Part shown: piece by piece, positions 17,687-26,121 of the stretch
How positions within the stretch are numbered: the stretch's first letter is position 1
How the letters are laid out: each line of letters starts with the position of its first letter
NCBI GenBank assembly: GCA_910585435.1
Contig: CAJUEJ010000012.1
Location: forward strand, 1-60,549
Source of the DNA: an uncultured Hungatella sp.
Lineage (GTDB): Bacteria > Bacillota > Clostridia > Lachnospirales > Lachnospiraceae
Direction: 5' to 3'
Length of the DNA: 60,549 nt
Made by a program: the position numbers and the translations under genes
Notes under the pieces: generated by a model
What the model was told of the DNA's origin: nothing
The model's database searches: none
What the model saw: only the letters and a program-made list of their open reading frames with translations

Positions 17687-17889
17687 CTACCCCTCCGTTT
17701 CAATCTTCGATTTTATATATTTACCGCTTTTGATTCGGGCATCTGATGGTTTTTCTGCGTTTTCCGGAATCAGCCAGGTGTTCCCGGTTTTCTGGGCATC
17801 CTGAATGTGCCCCTCTGCGCACAGGACAGCGACACGTCGTTTTGAAAGCCCCCACTTTTTCCGGTTTCCTGTGTTGAAAGAAATTTCAT
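17687..17889 (-). pseudogene. Small HTH DNA-binding protein gene with one-base frameshift
   Basis: The proper start is ATG at 17889, 9 nt after a perfect AAGGAGG (17905-17899). It begins MKFLSTQETG, the usual start of a clostridial family of about 70-residue HTH proteins (pattern LSTQE...WG.SKRRV). The frame is lost at a run of five A (minus strand, 17860-17856). One more A would join it to KKWGLSKRRVAVLCAEG and on to the conserved end IKSGKYIKSK. An upstream ATG at 17917 opens a frame through the second part, but it lies inside the promoter and gives an unrelated N-terminus. It is either a recent pseudogene, a sequencing error, or slippage-controlled. Confidence 0.7.
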
Positions 17890-17917
17890 GTTCTGTTTCC
17901 TCCTTGCGTATATCCAT

Positions 17918-17946
17918 ATTATATTCATTCAGATGAATACTATCAA
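17918..17946 (-). promoter_or_regulatory. Strong sigma-A promoter with internal palindrome
   Basis: TTGATA (17946-17941), 17-bp spacer and TATAAT (17923-17918) on the minus strand. The region between contains ATTCAT-N4-ATGAAT, a likely operator. Transcription would start about 6-8 nt further on, after the ATG at 17917 but before the AAGGAGG, which supports the start at 17889 for the HTH gene. Confidence 0.8.
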
Positions 17947-18021
17947 GGAGATTAGAAAAAATTCAGAATGGCACAAATATGCATTATAGATCACTGACCT
18001 TTTGACACCCTAACCCTATTA

Positions 18022-18070
18022 AATAAAAAACTGCATTTCCATAATCATTCATTACAGAAATACAGTTTTC
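18022..18070 (-). terminator. Rho-independent terminator of the nucleotidyltransferase gene
   Basis: On the minus strand AAAACTGTATTTC pairs with GAAATGCAGTTTT with one mismatch, followed by TTTATTT. It lies just after the stop codon at 18080. Confidence 0.8.
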
Positions 18071-18079
18071 CTGTCTGTC

Positions 18080-19003
18080 TTATTTATACAGCCTCTCCGG
18101 ATAGACGCCCTCGGCAATCAATCTCCTTATGGACTCCACCACAGCCGGTTTGTCTTCTTTATATGTGACGCCGAACCATCTGTCCCCTGTCTCCAGAACT
18201 TTGACCCGGGCTTTTCCCTCTGCCACCATCTTGTCGATGATACGGGGAAGAAGGTACTCTGATTTTACATCCCCTTCCTTCAGCCCTGCCAAAAACTCTG
18301 GAAATCCTCTTTCCAGTTCATCCAAAAAGGATGCCGGGATTCCCCACATATTCATAGACACATGGCATCCTATATCAACGGCTACCGGTCTGCCGGATTC
18401 ATCTCTGGCTGAAATGCCGCTGCCGTATCTCTGGATCTCATATGTCTCCGTCACTTTTTTTAAAAAACTGTCATCGTCAATCTGACAGACACCTCTGGTT
18501 ACACCGCCGTTCTCGCTCAGTGTGTTTGCCAGCAAAAAGCCGCTCATGCACAGATCATAAACCTGGGATGATTCATCCATCTCATTTACCAGATAATCAT
18601 GAATCTTCCTGATGCCCTCTTTCCCATAGTAATCGTCTGCATTGATTACCAGAAACGGCTCATTCACCAGTCCCTTGATACTCAATACAGCCTGTCCGGT
18701 ACCCCATGGTTTCTTTCTCTCTTCAGGCCTTTTAAAGCCCATTGGCAGATCATCCAGCTCCTGAAAAGCATACTCTGCTTTTACTATCTTCTCAATCCGG
18801 TTTCCGATGACTTCTTTAAAATCTTTTTCCAGATCTTTGCGGATAATAAAAACCACCTTGTTAAATCCGGCCTGGAGTGCATCATAGATGGAATAATCCA
18901 TAATAATCTCCCCCCCTGGCCCCACAGGCTCCAGCTGCTTTATACCGCCTCCAAACCGGCTGCCGATCCCGGCTGCCATAATCACCAGCGTAGTATCCTT
19001 CAT
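18080..19003 (-). CDS. Sugar-phosphate nucleotidyltransferase
   Basis: A 307-residue NTP-transferase fold protein. The nucleotide loop is VIMAAGIGSRFGGGIKQL at the N-terminus; INADDYYG at about residue 125 is the metal-binding aspartate region. Such enzymes join a sugar phosphate to an NTP in cell-wall or polysaccharide synthesis; the sugar is not evident. It has a separate promoter within the end of the phosphatase gene upstream and a terminator after it, so it is not strictly part of the eCIS operon. Ribosome site: GGGAGAAAAGG. Confidence 0.85.
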   Translation of the reverse strand: MKDTTLVIMAAGIGSRFGGGIKQLEPVGPGGEIIMDYSIYDALQAGFNKVVFIIRKDLEKDFKEVIGNRIEKIVKAEYAFQELDDLPMGFKRPEERKKPWGTGQAVLSIKGLVNEPFLVINADDYYGKEGIRKIHDYLVNEMDESSQVYDLCMSGFLLANTLSENGGVTRGVCQIDDDSFLKKVTETYEIQRYGSGISARDESGRPVAVDIGCHVSMNMWGIPASFLDELERGFPEFLAGLKEGDVKSEYLLPRIIDKMVAEGKARVKVLETGDRWFGVTYKEDKPAVVESIRRLIAEGVYPERLYK

Positions 19004-19037
19004 AACCCTTTTCTCCCTGTTTTATTATATTTCCAGT

Positions 19038-19066
19038 AGTATACCACGTACACCGGCAAAAATCAA
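19038..19066 (-). promoter_or_regulatory. Promoter of the nucleotidyltransferase gene
   Basis: TTGATT (19066-19061), 17-bp spacer and TATACT (19043-19038) on the minus strand, overlapping the last codons of the SpoIIE-type phosphatase gene. It gives the downstream gene its own transcript. Confidence 0.75.
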
Positions 19067-20679
19067 ATCCCACACTCCGTCTTCCCTTTGTATTCCAGGC
19101 AAAGCATGGTAATATCGTCAAACTGGGGCGCCTCGCCTACAAACAAGTCTACATCGGCCTTGATCTCCGGCAAAAGCTCTTTAGGGGTTCTGTCCTTATT
19201 CTGGTTCAGGATACGGTACAGACGTTCATTTCCATACAATTCATTCTCCCTGTTGGTAGCCTCAGGCACACCGTCAGTGTAGAGAAAAATCCGGTCCCCG
19301 GGCTGAAGGGTAAGGCTTCCCTCCTTATATCTCATGTCCTCCATCCCTGCCAGCACGAATCCTGGCCGCACCTTGTAGGGCTGGTAGCCTTCCCCGGCCC
19401 TGTTGATATAAGGCACCTCATGTCCGGCATTCACATAAAAGAATTCTCCGGTCTCCAAATCCAGAACCCCCTCAAATGCCGTGATAAACAGCCCCTCGCT
19501 GTTGGAATCGCACAGAAGGTTATTTACATCGGAAAATACCTCCCCGAGAGGTTTTCCCGGCTGTGTATGGTCTTTGATAAGGGTCTTGCCGATGACCATG
19601 AACAGCGCCGCCGGAACCCCTTTTCCGGACACGTCCGCCATGACTACAGCCAGGTGCCTGTCATCCACCATGAAAAAATCATAGAAATCGCCGCCTACCT
19701 CCTTAGCCGGATTCATGGTAGCATAGATATCGATCTCCTTCTTGCCTGGAAACGCAGGAAAGATACAAGGCAGCATGGAGGACTGGATCTGAGCGGCCAC
19801 GTCAAGCTCTGCCCCGATCCGCTCCTTTTCCGCCGTGACCTCCGTAAGATTTTTTATATATTCCGACAGCTCCACGGTCATATACTGAAACGCCTGGGCC
19901 AGATCCTCAAACTCGTCGCCGGAATGAATGTCTATGGTAAAATTGCCCAGATCATCCATTTCATCCTTCACCAGCTTCCCGGCTGCGTCATGGAGGATGA
20001 CGGCAGGGCGGATGACGATGTGTCGCACATAATAATAATATGCAACCGCAGAAATTATCAGAATCAGGCAGGACACCAATACCGCGCCGCCTACAAATGT
20101 TAACAGCTGCTGATTAATTATCTCCATGGAGATATCCACGCTTGCCAGGGCTACCGGAACACCGGCGGAATCCAAAATCGCCACATAGGCGGAGGCAAGA
20201 TATCCGTACTCCGCATTCCTTGTCACCAGGATTTTTCTATCGGCATCCACGGCAAAGGCCTCATGCATAAGCCTATGGCCGCCTCCATAGTATGCGTCCT
20301 CATCCAGCAGGTCGCAGACTCCTTCTTCTCCCTCCACTCCGGAGTCCCATATATAGACCATCACATCCTCTTCCGGAACTACCACATAAAAATATTTCAG
20401 TCCCACCTTCTGCTTTACCATTAGCAGATACTCATGGATCTCATGGTAATACGCATCCTTTTTTCCTGTCTCGTAGTACCTTCTTACCGCATCCCCGTCA
20501 ATAATCTCTGCAGCAACAGATGCCTGGTCAAATGCAATCTTGCTGAAATATTCCTCCATCCGTCGGCGGTACATGGTTGTAACCACCAGGGTAAGAGACA
20601 GAAGCAGAACCATTGCCATCACCACAAGGCCCAGAATAAGCTTGGGCTGCAAACGCACTTTCCATCTGTCAGGATTCAT
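19063..20679 (-). CDS. SpoIIE/RsbU-type membrane serine phosphatase
   Basis: A 538-residue sensor phosphatase. Two membrane segments (about residues 14-36 and 192-216) flank an extracellular sensor of about 155 residues. A HAMP linker follows, then a coiled coil (AEKERIGAELDVAAQIQSSM) and a PP2C/SpoIIE catalytic domain. That domain has the metal-site motifs VGGDFYDFF, MADVSGKGVPAALF and DDITM. In partner-switching systems such enzymes remove phosphate from a STAS antagonist protein. Its likely substrates are the STAS proteins encoded at 23388 and 45859. The start overlaps the end of the formyltransferase gene by 11 nt, so it is the last gene of the operon. Confidence 0.9.
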   Translation of the reverse strand: MNPDRWKVRLQPKLILGLVVMAMVLLLSLTLVVTTMYRRRMEEYFSKIAFDQASVAAEIIDGDAVRRYYETGKKDAYYHEIHEYLLMVKQKVGLKYFYVVVPEEDVMVYIWDSGVEGEEGVCDLLDEDAYYGGGHRLMHEAFAVDADRKILVTRNAEYGYLASAYVAILDSAGVPVALASVDISMEIINQQLLTFVGGAVLVSCLILIISAVAYYYYVRHIVIRPAVILHDAAGKLVKDEMDDLGNFTIDIHSGDEFEDLAQAFQYMTVELSEYIKNLTEVTAEKERIGAELDVAAQIQSSMLPCIFPAFPGKKEIDIYATMNPAKEVGGDFYDFFMVDDRHLAVVMADVSGKGVPAALFMVIGKTLIKDHTQPGKPLGEVFSDVNNLLCDSNSEGLFITAFEGVLDLETGEFFYVNAGHEVPYINRAGEGYQPYKVRPGFVLAGMEDMRYKEGSLTLQPGDRIFLYTDGVPEATNRENELYGNERLYRILNQNKDRTPKELLPEIKADVDLFVGEAPQFDDITMLCLEYKGKTECGI

Positions 20680-21529
20680 CTATACCACCTCTTTCCATAT
20701 GAAGTATCAGGCGAAGGTGCCCGTCCTGTACCCGGTACAGCACCATATCCTCTCTTATGGCCCTTACATCCTCTTTCACAGAGGCTGTGCCCGTATCCAG
20801 GGCCCTGATATAATACAGGCGGCCGCTGATTTCGACCTGGGCCAGCTGATTATACCGTCTGAAACAGTCTCTGGCCTCCTTAAGAGTCATCTGATGGGTG
20901 ACAGTCAGCTTACTTTTATCAGGCCGTTTCCAATAGGGATATTTTTTGTCCTCCGGCTGTTTTCTCGCCGCACTCCACTCTTCGTCGAAATTCTCCATCA
21001 TCCGGCGGATCATCCTCTCCGCCCCCTGGGCACACAGAAGATAGATATCGATGCTGTCCATATCCGGCGTTATCTCCACCTTGCAGCTGTCCAGCACTGC
21101 TCCCCCGTCAAGCCTGGAGGCGATCTCGTGCATGGTGATTCCTGTCTCCTTTAAGTCCCGCTCCATAGCGGCCTCGATAGGATAGTAGCTCCTTCCCACA
21201 GGCAGGAGAGAGCTGTGCATGTTGATTCCTCTAAAGCTCTCCAGTTTTTCCGGCACCGGCAGTATCCGGTTGTATTCCGCCGCAAAAAACAGCCTGCAGC
21301 CCTCCTCCTCAAAATACCTGCAGGTGGTTTCTTCCGCAATATCCTCATAGTGTACAGGGATCCCCAGACTCTCTGCCTCCTTTACAATGCGGTATTCCGT
21401 AAAATAATCCTCATCATTATGATAGGTATACAGAGCCAGAATCTCATGGTATTCTGCAAAATAGCGAAAACAAGACAAAAATACATCTGTTCCAAAGTAA
21501 ACGATCTTCATAACATCTGCCTCTTCCAT
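20669..21529 (-). CDS. Formyltransferase family protein (Fmt-like fold)
   Basis: About 286 residues, started at the ATG that shares one base with the stop of the MATE gene (TGATG). An inner ATG seven codons later (MKIVYFGTDVFL) is an alternative start. The fold resembles the N-terminal domain of methionyl-tRNA formyltransferase, including the catalytic Asn-His pair in INMHSSLLP and the Asp in SRLDGGAVL. The C-terminal part (KYPYWKRPDKSKL, then ISGRLYYIRALD) resembles enzymes that formylate sugars or amino acids more than true Fmt. The substrate is unknown. Tight coupling to MATE and phosphatase genes is unusual. Confidence 0.75.
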   Translation of the reverse strand: MEEADVMKIVYFGTDVFLSCFRYFAEYHEILALYTYHNDEDYFTEYRIVKEAESLGIPVHYEDIAEETTCRYFEEEGCRLFFAAEYNRILPVPEKLESFRGINMHSSLLPVGRSYYPIEAAMERDLKETGITMHEIASRLDGGAVLDSCKVEITPDMDSIDIYLLCAQGAERMIRRMMENFDEEWSAARKQPEDKKYPYWKRPDKSKLTVTHQMTLKEARDCFRRYNQLAQVEISGRLYYIRALDTGTASVKEDVRAIREDMVLYRVQDGHLRLILHMERGGIDES

Positions 21530-23286
21530 CAAATAGTAAGAACCAGAGAATTAAATCCCTGGTAACGCTGATAATAAAATTCTTCTGCCTTCTCCTTCAA
21601 TACAAGGATTCCCATGGCATCCAGATTGACCCCTTCTGAAGCCCCCGCCTTCTCAGTCTCCAGGGAAAACGGGTTGAATTTCACGGCGTTATCCCTGAGA
21701 TGGAATTTAAATTTCCCATCTTCCCCGGCAATGACTGTGATCTGGATATAGCCTTTGGCATTTTCCCTGATGCCGTGGGTCAGGATTGCCATGCCTAACT
21801 CCTCCAGGGTCATAACCACAAAATACTGCTGCTTCACGCTTGCCCCCCACTGCTCACAGAAGCCTTCCAGCCCCTGGCATACCTCCGCCAGATCCGCGGC
21901 ATTTCCCTCTATGGTATACTGGAATACCCGGCTGGAATCCTCCTCCTCCACCGTGTAACGGGCAATCTTTTTCCAGACCAGGAAGATGACGCAGGTGCTT
22001 ATCTCCGTAATCGGAAACAGCCACCAGAATTTCCCTGTTCCAAAGTTAGAAAACAGGATAGTGCAAGGCAGCAGAATAGCAATTCCTCTCATGGTTTCAA
22101 TTAAAAACGGGGCAAGAAACTTCTCACAGGACTGGTAATAATTGCAGGTAAGAATGCTGATGCCGGCAAAGAATGCTCCCAGCCCATAGATTCGCAGGGC
22201 TCCCATGGCAGCGGCCTGGGTGGCCCCGTCCCGGATTCCGAACAGCAGGCAGAAATACCTGGGGAACAGGACCACAAGGCTGATCATCAGGCTTCCTGCC
22301 AGAATACCGGACAGAAAGCCCAGAATCGCGGCATATCTTCTCCCGCGATAGTTGTGCTCCCCGTGGTAGGTGGACAGAATGGGCTGCATGGCCCTGGCTG
22401 TGCCCTCATAAAGATACAGAATCAGGTAGGAGGTATTCTGTACCAGGTCAAACACTGCCACACCGCTTTCGCCGCTCATCCGTATCAGTATATTGTTGCA
22501 GATAAGGAAAAATATCATCTGGTACAAATACTGGACTGAGGTTGCCATGCCATCACGCATGCAGGACAGAATAAGTCCCATGCTTTCCCTTCCAGGCAGT
22601 TCCATATGTAAATGGTGCTCTCTCTTCCATAGGCCTCCTAAGTAGATGGATATGGTTATCACCTGTCCCAGAGCCGTAGAAAGAGCCGCTCCCCTTGTTC
22701 CCATATTCATTCCCAGCACCAGAAAGATGTTCAGCGCAATATCACAGATATTGCCTGTCACAGAGCCGATGCCTGCAATTTTCTGACAGCTGTCGTTGCG
22801 CAGAAAATAGTTGAGAATATTGGACAGATAAAACAGGGGCGCCGCCCCCAGAAGTATCTGCAGATAATCCCTGGTTGAGTAAAACAGGGCGCCGTCCTCT
22901 CTGACCGTGCCTAAAAGCCCCAGAAGCTGTGTGATAAACAGATTGCCGAAAACCGCTGTTGACAGGCTGCACACAGCCGCTCCCAGCAAAATAGCGCTGA
23001 AAACCTTTTTCGCCTTTGCCTCCTGCCCGTTGCTTAACAGTGTGGAAAACTGAATGGAGCCTCCCAGCCCTAATCCATGAGCCACCATACAGTTGATCAT
23101 GTACACCGGAAGAATCAGGCTGATGGCTGCAAGGCCTGTGGCCCCCATCCTCTGGCCCACCACCACCGCATCCGCCATATCGCTTAAGGCCCAGCCTGCA
23201 CTGGACAGCATGGCAGGCCACCAAAGTTTATAATACATAGGCCCGGTGAAACGGTCCTTCTCTGTTTTCCATATCTGATGCTTCAC
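21529..23286 (-). CDS. MATE-type membrane transporter fused to an RsbW-like ATPase domain
   Basis: A 585-residue protein. Residues 15-445 form a MATE family transporter of about 12 membrane helices (YKLWWPAMLSSAGWALSDM, VVGQRMGATGLAAIS). The last 120 residues resemble an anti-sigma kinase (HATPase_c_2) domain: TLEELGMAILTHGI is the N-box and DNAVKFNPF aligns with the DxGxxFNP box. The glycine of that box is missing and the GGLG box is replaced by DAMG, so ATP binding may be lost. Transport substrate unknown. It may sense or bind a STAS partner at the membrane; the STAS gene is 101 nt upstream. Confidence 0.85.
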   Translation of the reverse strand: MKHQIWKTEKDRFTGPMYYKLWWPAMLSSAGWALSDMADAVVVGQRMGATGLAAISLILPVYMINCMVAHGLGLGGSIQFSTLLSNGQEAKAKKVFSAILLGAAVCSLSTAVFGNLFITQLLGLLGTVREDGALFYSTRDYLQILLGAAPLFYLSNILNYFLRNDSCQKIAGIGSVTGNICDIALNIFLVLGMNMGTRGAALSTALGQVITISIYLGGLWKREHHLHMELPGRESMGLILSCMRDGMATSVQYLYQMIFFLICNNILIRMSGESGVAVFDLVQNTSYLILYLYEGTARAMQPILSTYHGEHNYRGRRYAAILGFLSGILAGSLMISLVVLFPRYFCLLFGIRDGATQAAAMGALRIYGLGAFFAGISILTCNYYQSCEKFLAPFLIETMRGIAILLPCTILFSNFGTGKFWWLFPITEISTCVIFLVWKKIARYTVEEEDSSRVFQYTIEGNAADLAEVCQGLEGFCEQWGASVKQQYFVVMTLEELGMAILTHGIRENAKGYIQITVIAGEDGKFKFHLRDNAVKFNPFSLETEKAGASEGVNLDAMGILVLKEKAEEFYYQRYQGFNSLVLTI

Positions 23287-23387
23287 TTTTTAAAACCTGC
23301 CTTTCTGCTCTTTCCTTTTTCCTTGTACCAGTATATCCTATGCACAGCCGATATCCCTCTGTACCTGCATGCAGCCAATGCCCTAAG

Positions 23388-23684
23388 TCACTGAATCGTC
23401 AGAATATCGCTGAAGCCTGTCACCTCAAACACTTCCATAATCACCTCATTGACATGACGGATGCACATGCTTCCCTGCTTGTTCATGATCTTCTGGGAAG
23501 CCAGAAGTACTCTTAAGCCTGCAGATGACACGTACTCCAGCTTCTCAAAGTCAAAAACCAGCTCCTTGACACCATCTATGGAACCCTTTACCTCCGCCTC
23601 CAGGGCCGGTGCAGTCATGGTATCCAGCCTGCCCTCCAGCGAAAGCACCATCTTATCATTTTCTCTGGTCTTTACAATATTCAT
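23388..23684 (-). CDS. STAS-domain anti-sigma factor antagonist (RsbV/SpoIIAA type)
   Basis: A 98-residue single STAS domain. The phosphorylatable serine lies in YVSSAGLRVLL at residues 51-61, and residues SLEGRLDTMTAP give the usual N-terminal strand. In partner switching the unphosphorylated form binds an RsbW-like kinase. Candidates are the RsbW domain of the MATE fusion next door and the free RsbW-like protein at 44791. It lies 30 nt after the LuxR-type regulator gene. It is close in sequence to the second STAS protein at 45859. Confidence 0.92.
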   Translation of the reverse strand: MNIVKTRENDKMVLSLEGRLDTMTAPALEAEVKGSIDGVKELVFDFEKLEYVSSAGLRVLLASQKIMNKQGSMCIRHVNEVIMEVFEVTGFSDILTIQ

Positions 23685-23714
23685 TCTGTTTAACTCTCCC
23701 TTCCTGAATCTCCA

Positions 23715-26108
23715 TCACAAAAGCTTCCAGTTCCTTGCCTCATTGACCGCAGCTGCTTTGCTGGTAACCCCCAGCTTCTTATACGTCTCATGGCTGTGAT
23801 ATTTTACCGTACTGACTGTGATACCCAGAATCTTTGCAATCTTTTCCGTGGAATATCCCTCTGCCTGAAGACGCAGAACCTTCAGGGCATTGGGGGACAG
23901 GGTAATCTTTTGTTCTGTCTGTTCTTTCAGATACGAAGGATAAAAGGCTGCAACTTTGTCGCACTCCTCCATAACCTGTCTTTTATAGGCTCTGTCCTCC
24001 CATTTAAAGCTTCCGGATTTCAGCAGCTTTAAGACACCGCTTCCCTCTCTGGAAAGCAGACGGACAAAATGATACTCCTCCGCCATGGTAATGCACTGCT
24101 GCAGTTCCTCCTGCCAGGTTTTGTTCCCGTCTCTCTCCAGGGCTATGGCAAGAAGCATGCGTGCTTCCATCTCTATATAAGTCCTGTGCATGTTCTGGGC
24201 ATAATACAGCAGGCGGTGAAGCAGGCCCTCGGCCTGGTCGTATCTTCCATTATATATGTAGATACGCACCTTCGTTAAATACCGGAACCGTTCCATAATA
24301 CAGAACTCTGCATTTTCATCAGGAGCCTCCTTCTGCCATTCCTGAATCTCCTTGGTTCTGCCCCGGTACAGCGCAAAACGGCATTTTAAAGCCCTGATAT
24401 TAAGAAGCAGATGAGGAGCAGTTTCCTTTACCCTCTGCTCAAAGCTTTCCAGCATCTCCATGGCATCCTCTGCGTAGCCGTTCATGAGAGACAGCTGAGC
24501 TAAAATATTTACCGCCACAAAGCTCTGTTCCGGCTTTCCTGCGGTCTCTGCCTGGATTCTTCCTCTCTCCGCCAGAGAAGAAACTTCATAATTGTCTCTG
24601 CCTTTCTCAAAAAAGCTTTCCGCCAGCGCCAGATTCACCACTGCCTTGCCGTATTTTCCCAGAGCCAGCTCTACCACTCTCCCGATGCCTGCTGCCAGCT
24701 CCTTATCATGCTTGCTCCACTGGCAGAAATCCTTCCCTCCGTTCATCTGAGAAGGCAGGTTGCTGGTGACGGAGAATTCCGGAAGCACAACCTTCCTTTC
24801 CTTTATGATGGAGCCGGCATATTTCATGATATCTGCCAGCCCTGCGATTCCCCTGTGAGGCAGCCCGATATCCAGATACAACAGCATGCTTCTTGCTTCC
24901 TTTTTGGCGCTTCCTGTCTGTCCGGCCTCATACTCCTCCAGAATATGGTACCACCGCTCACTCTCCTCCTTATTCATGAGAATGGAATAGAGCATGCTCA
25001 TTCCTGCAATCAGCACCCCGCTCTGTCTTATCTCATCCTCGCCCAGAGCCATATAGTATCTGCGCAGTTCAAAATAATGGCCGGCGGAAGGGTTTTTCCT
25101 TGCGTTATCAATAAGAATCCGGGAAATGCTTGTCTTGTCATGGCAAAGCTCATAGAGCTCCAGTGCCTTTAGAACCTGCCCTCTCTGCTCATAGCAGCGG
25201 CCGGCATTGTAGTACAGCTTCCTGATGGTATCCTCGTTCCTGGTACGTTTCAGCCTCCTTAAAAGGGTCCTTCCCAAAGGCCGGCGGAAGGAATAGAAGC
25301 TGCCCTCCTTCAAAAAGAAATTTCCGGCCTCCACCGCCTTTATAATAAGCTGCTGCGCATCCTTTCTTCCAGTAATCATCTGTGCCATCTGAAAGTCAAA
25401 CTTATCCACTACCGCCAGCTCTGCTAAAAATTCCTGAAGCTGTTCATCCCATTGGTCACAGACATAGGTCTCCAGAAAATCCCAGGCATCCCTTGCCACC
25501 TGCTCCAGGCATCTGCGCTCCAGCCCTTCCTGATCCGAATCCACAGTTCCCTTCTGCCCATAACCGGCCCGTGCCATCTCCATAGCCACCAGCTTGGCAA
25601 ATATGGGAATCCCCTCTCCCATACGCCATATAAGCTCTACGGTTTCCTCTGTCATATGGACATCCCATGCCTCAAAGTACATTCCCTGCTCTTCTATGGT
25701 GAAATACAGCTCTTTCTCCTCAACCACACAGAATACATGGTGGATATACAGAGGCATCAACCACCGGGGCACCTGGCATCTGGCAATGAGAATCAGCCAT
25801 ACATTTTTCTGCTCCATCAAACGGTCCAGCACGGGATACAGCTCCTTCTGAGCCTCTGGATCATCCAGCCTGTGAAGGTCATCTATTACAACAATATGCT
25901 GTTTATCATCCTCCTCATACACCAGCTGCTGCGCACAGACAGAGCCCCCGCTGTAATACTCATAAGCTCTTCGTCCCAGAAAATCCCTTACCAGAGACGT
26001 CTTCCCCGTCCCCGTAACGCCATAGATATAAACTGTCTGATTGCTTCCCTGAGCCGTCTTAAGCTTTTTCGCGGCTTTTTTAGGGCGTAGATAAATAGCA
26101 TCCTGCAT
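23715..26108 (-). CDS. LuxR-family STAND (MalT-like) transcriptional regulator
   Basis: A 797-residue regulator. The N-terminus has a P-loop (YGVTGTGKTSLVRDFLG, about residue 29) and Walker B (HIVVIDDLHRL). The middle part is a helical, TPR-like sensor region. The last 65 residues form a LuxR helix-turn-helix (LSPNALKVLRLQAEGYSTEK, then STVKYHSHETYKKLGV). Such proteins oligomerise on ATP and ligand binding and activate transcription. It lies 14 nt after the calpain gene, inside the eCIS cargo operon, so it may control this locus. The ligand is unknown. Confidence 0.9.
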   Translation of the reverse strand: MQDAIYLRPKKAAKKLKTAQGSNQTVYIYGVTGTGKTSLVRDFLGRRAYEYYSGGSVCAQQLVYEEDDKQHIVVIDDLHRLDDPEAQKELYPVLDRLMEQKNVWLILIARCQVPRWLMPLYIHHVFCVVEEKELYFTIEEQGMYFEAWDVHMTEETVELIWRMGEGIPIFAKLVAMEMARAGYGQKGTVDSDQEGLERRCLEQVARDAWDFLETYVCDQWDEQLQEFLAELAVVDKFDFQMAQMITGRKDAQQLIIKAVEAGNFFLKEGSFYSFRRPLGRTLLRRLKRTRNEDTIRKLYYNAGRCYEQRGQVLKALELYELCHDKTSISRILIDNARKNPSAGHYFELRRYYMALGEDEIRQSGVLIAGMSMLYSILMNKEESERWYHILEEYEAGQTGSAKKEARSMLLYLDIGLPHRGIAGLADIMKYAGSIIKERKVVLPEFSVTSNLPSQMNGGKDFCQWSKHDKELAAGIGRVVELALGKYGKAVVNLALAESFFEKGRDNYEVSSLAERGRIQAETAGKPEQSFVAVNILAQLSLMNGYAEDAMEMLESFEQRVKETAPHLLLNIRALKCRFALYRGRTKEIQEWQKEAPDENAEFCIMERFRYLTKVRIYIYNGRYDQAEGLLHRLLYYAQNMHRTYIEMEARMLLAIALERDGNKTWQEELQQCITMAEEYHFVRLLSREGSGVLKLLKSGSFKWEDRAYKRQVMEECDKVAAFYPSYLKEQTEQKITLSPNALKVLRLQAEGYSTEKIAKILGITVSTVKYHSHETYKKLGVTSKAAAVNEARNWKLL

Positions 26109-26121
26109 ATGGTTTCCTTTC

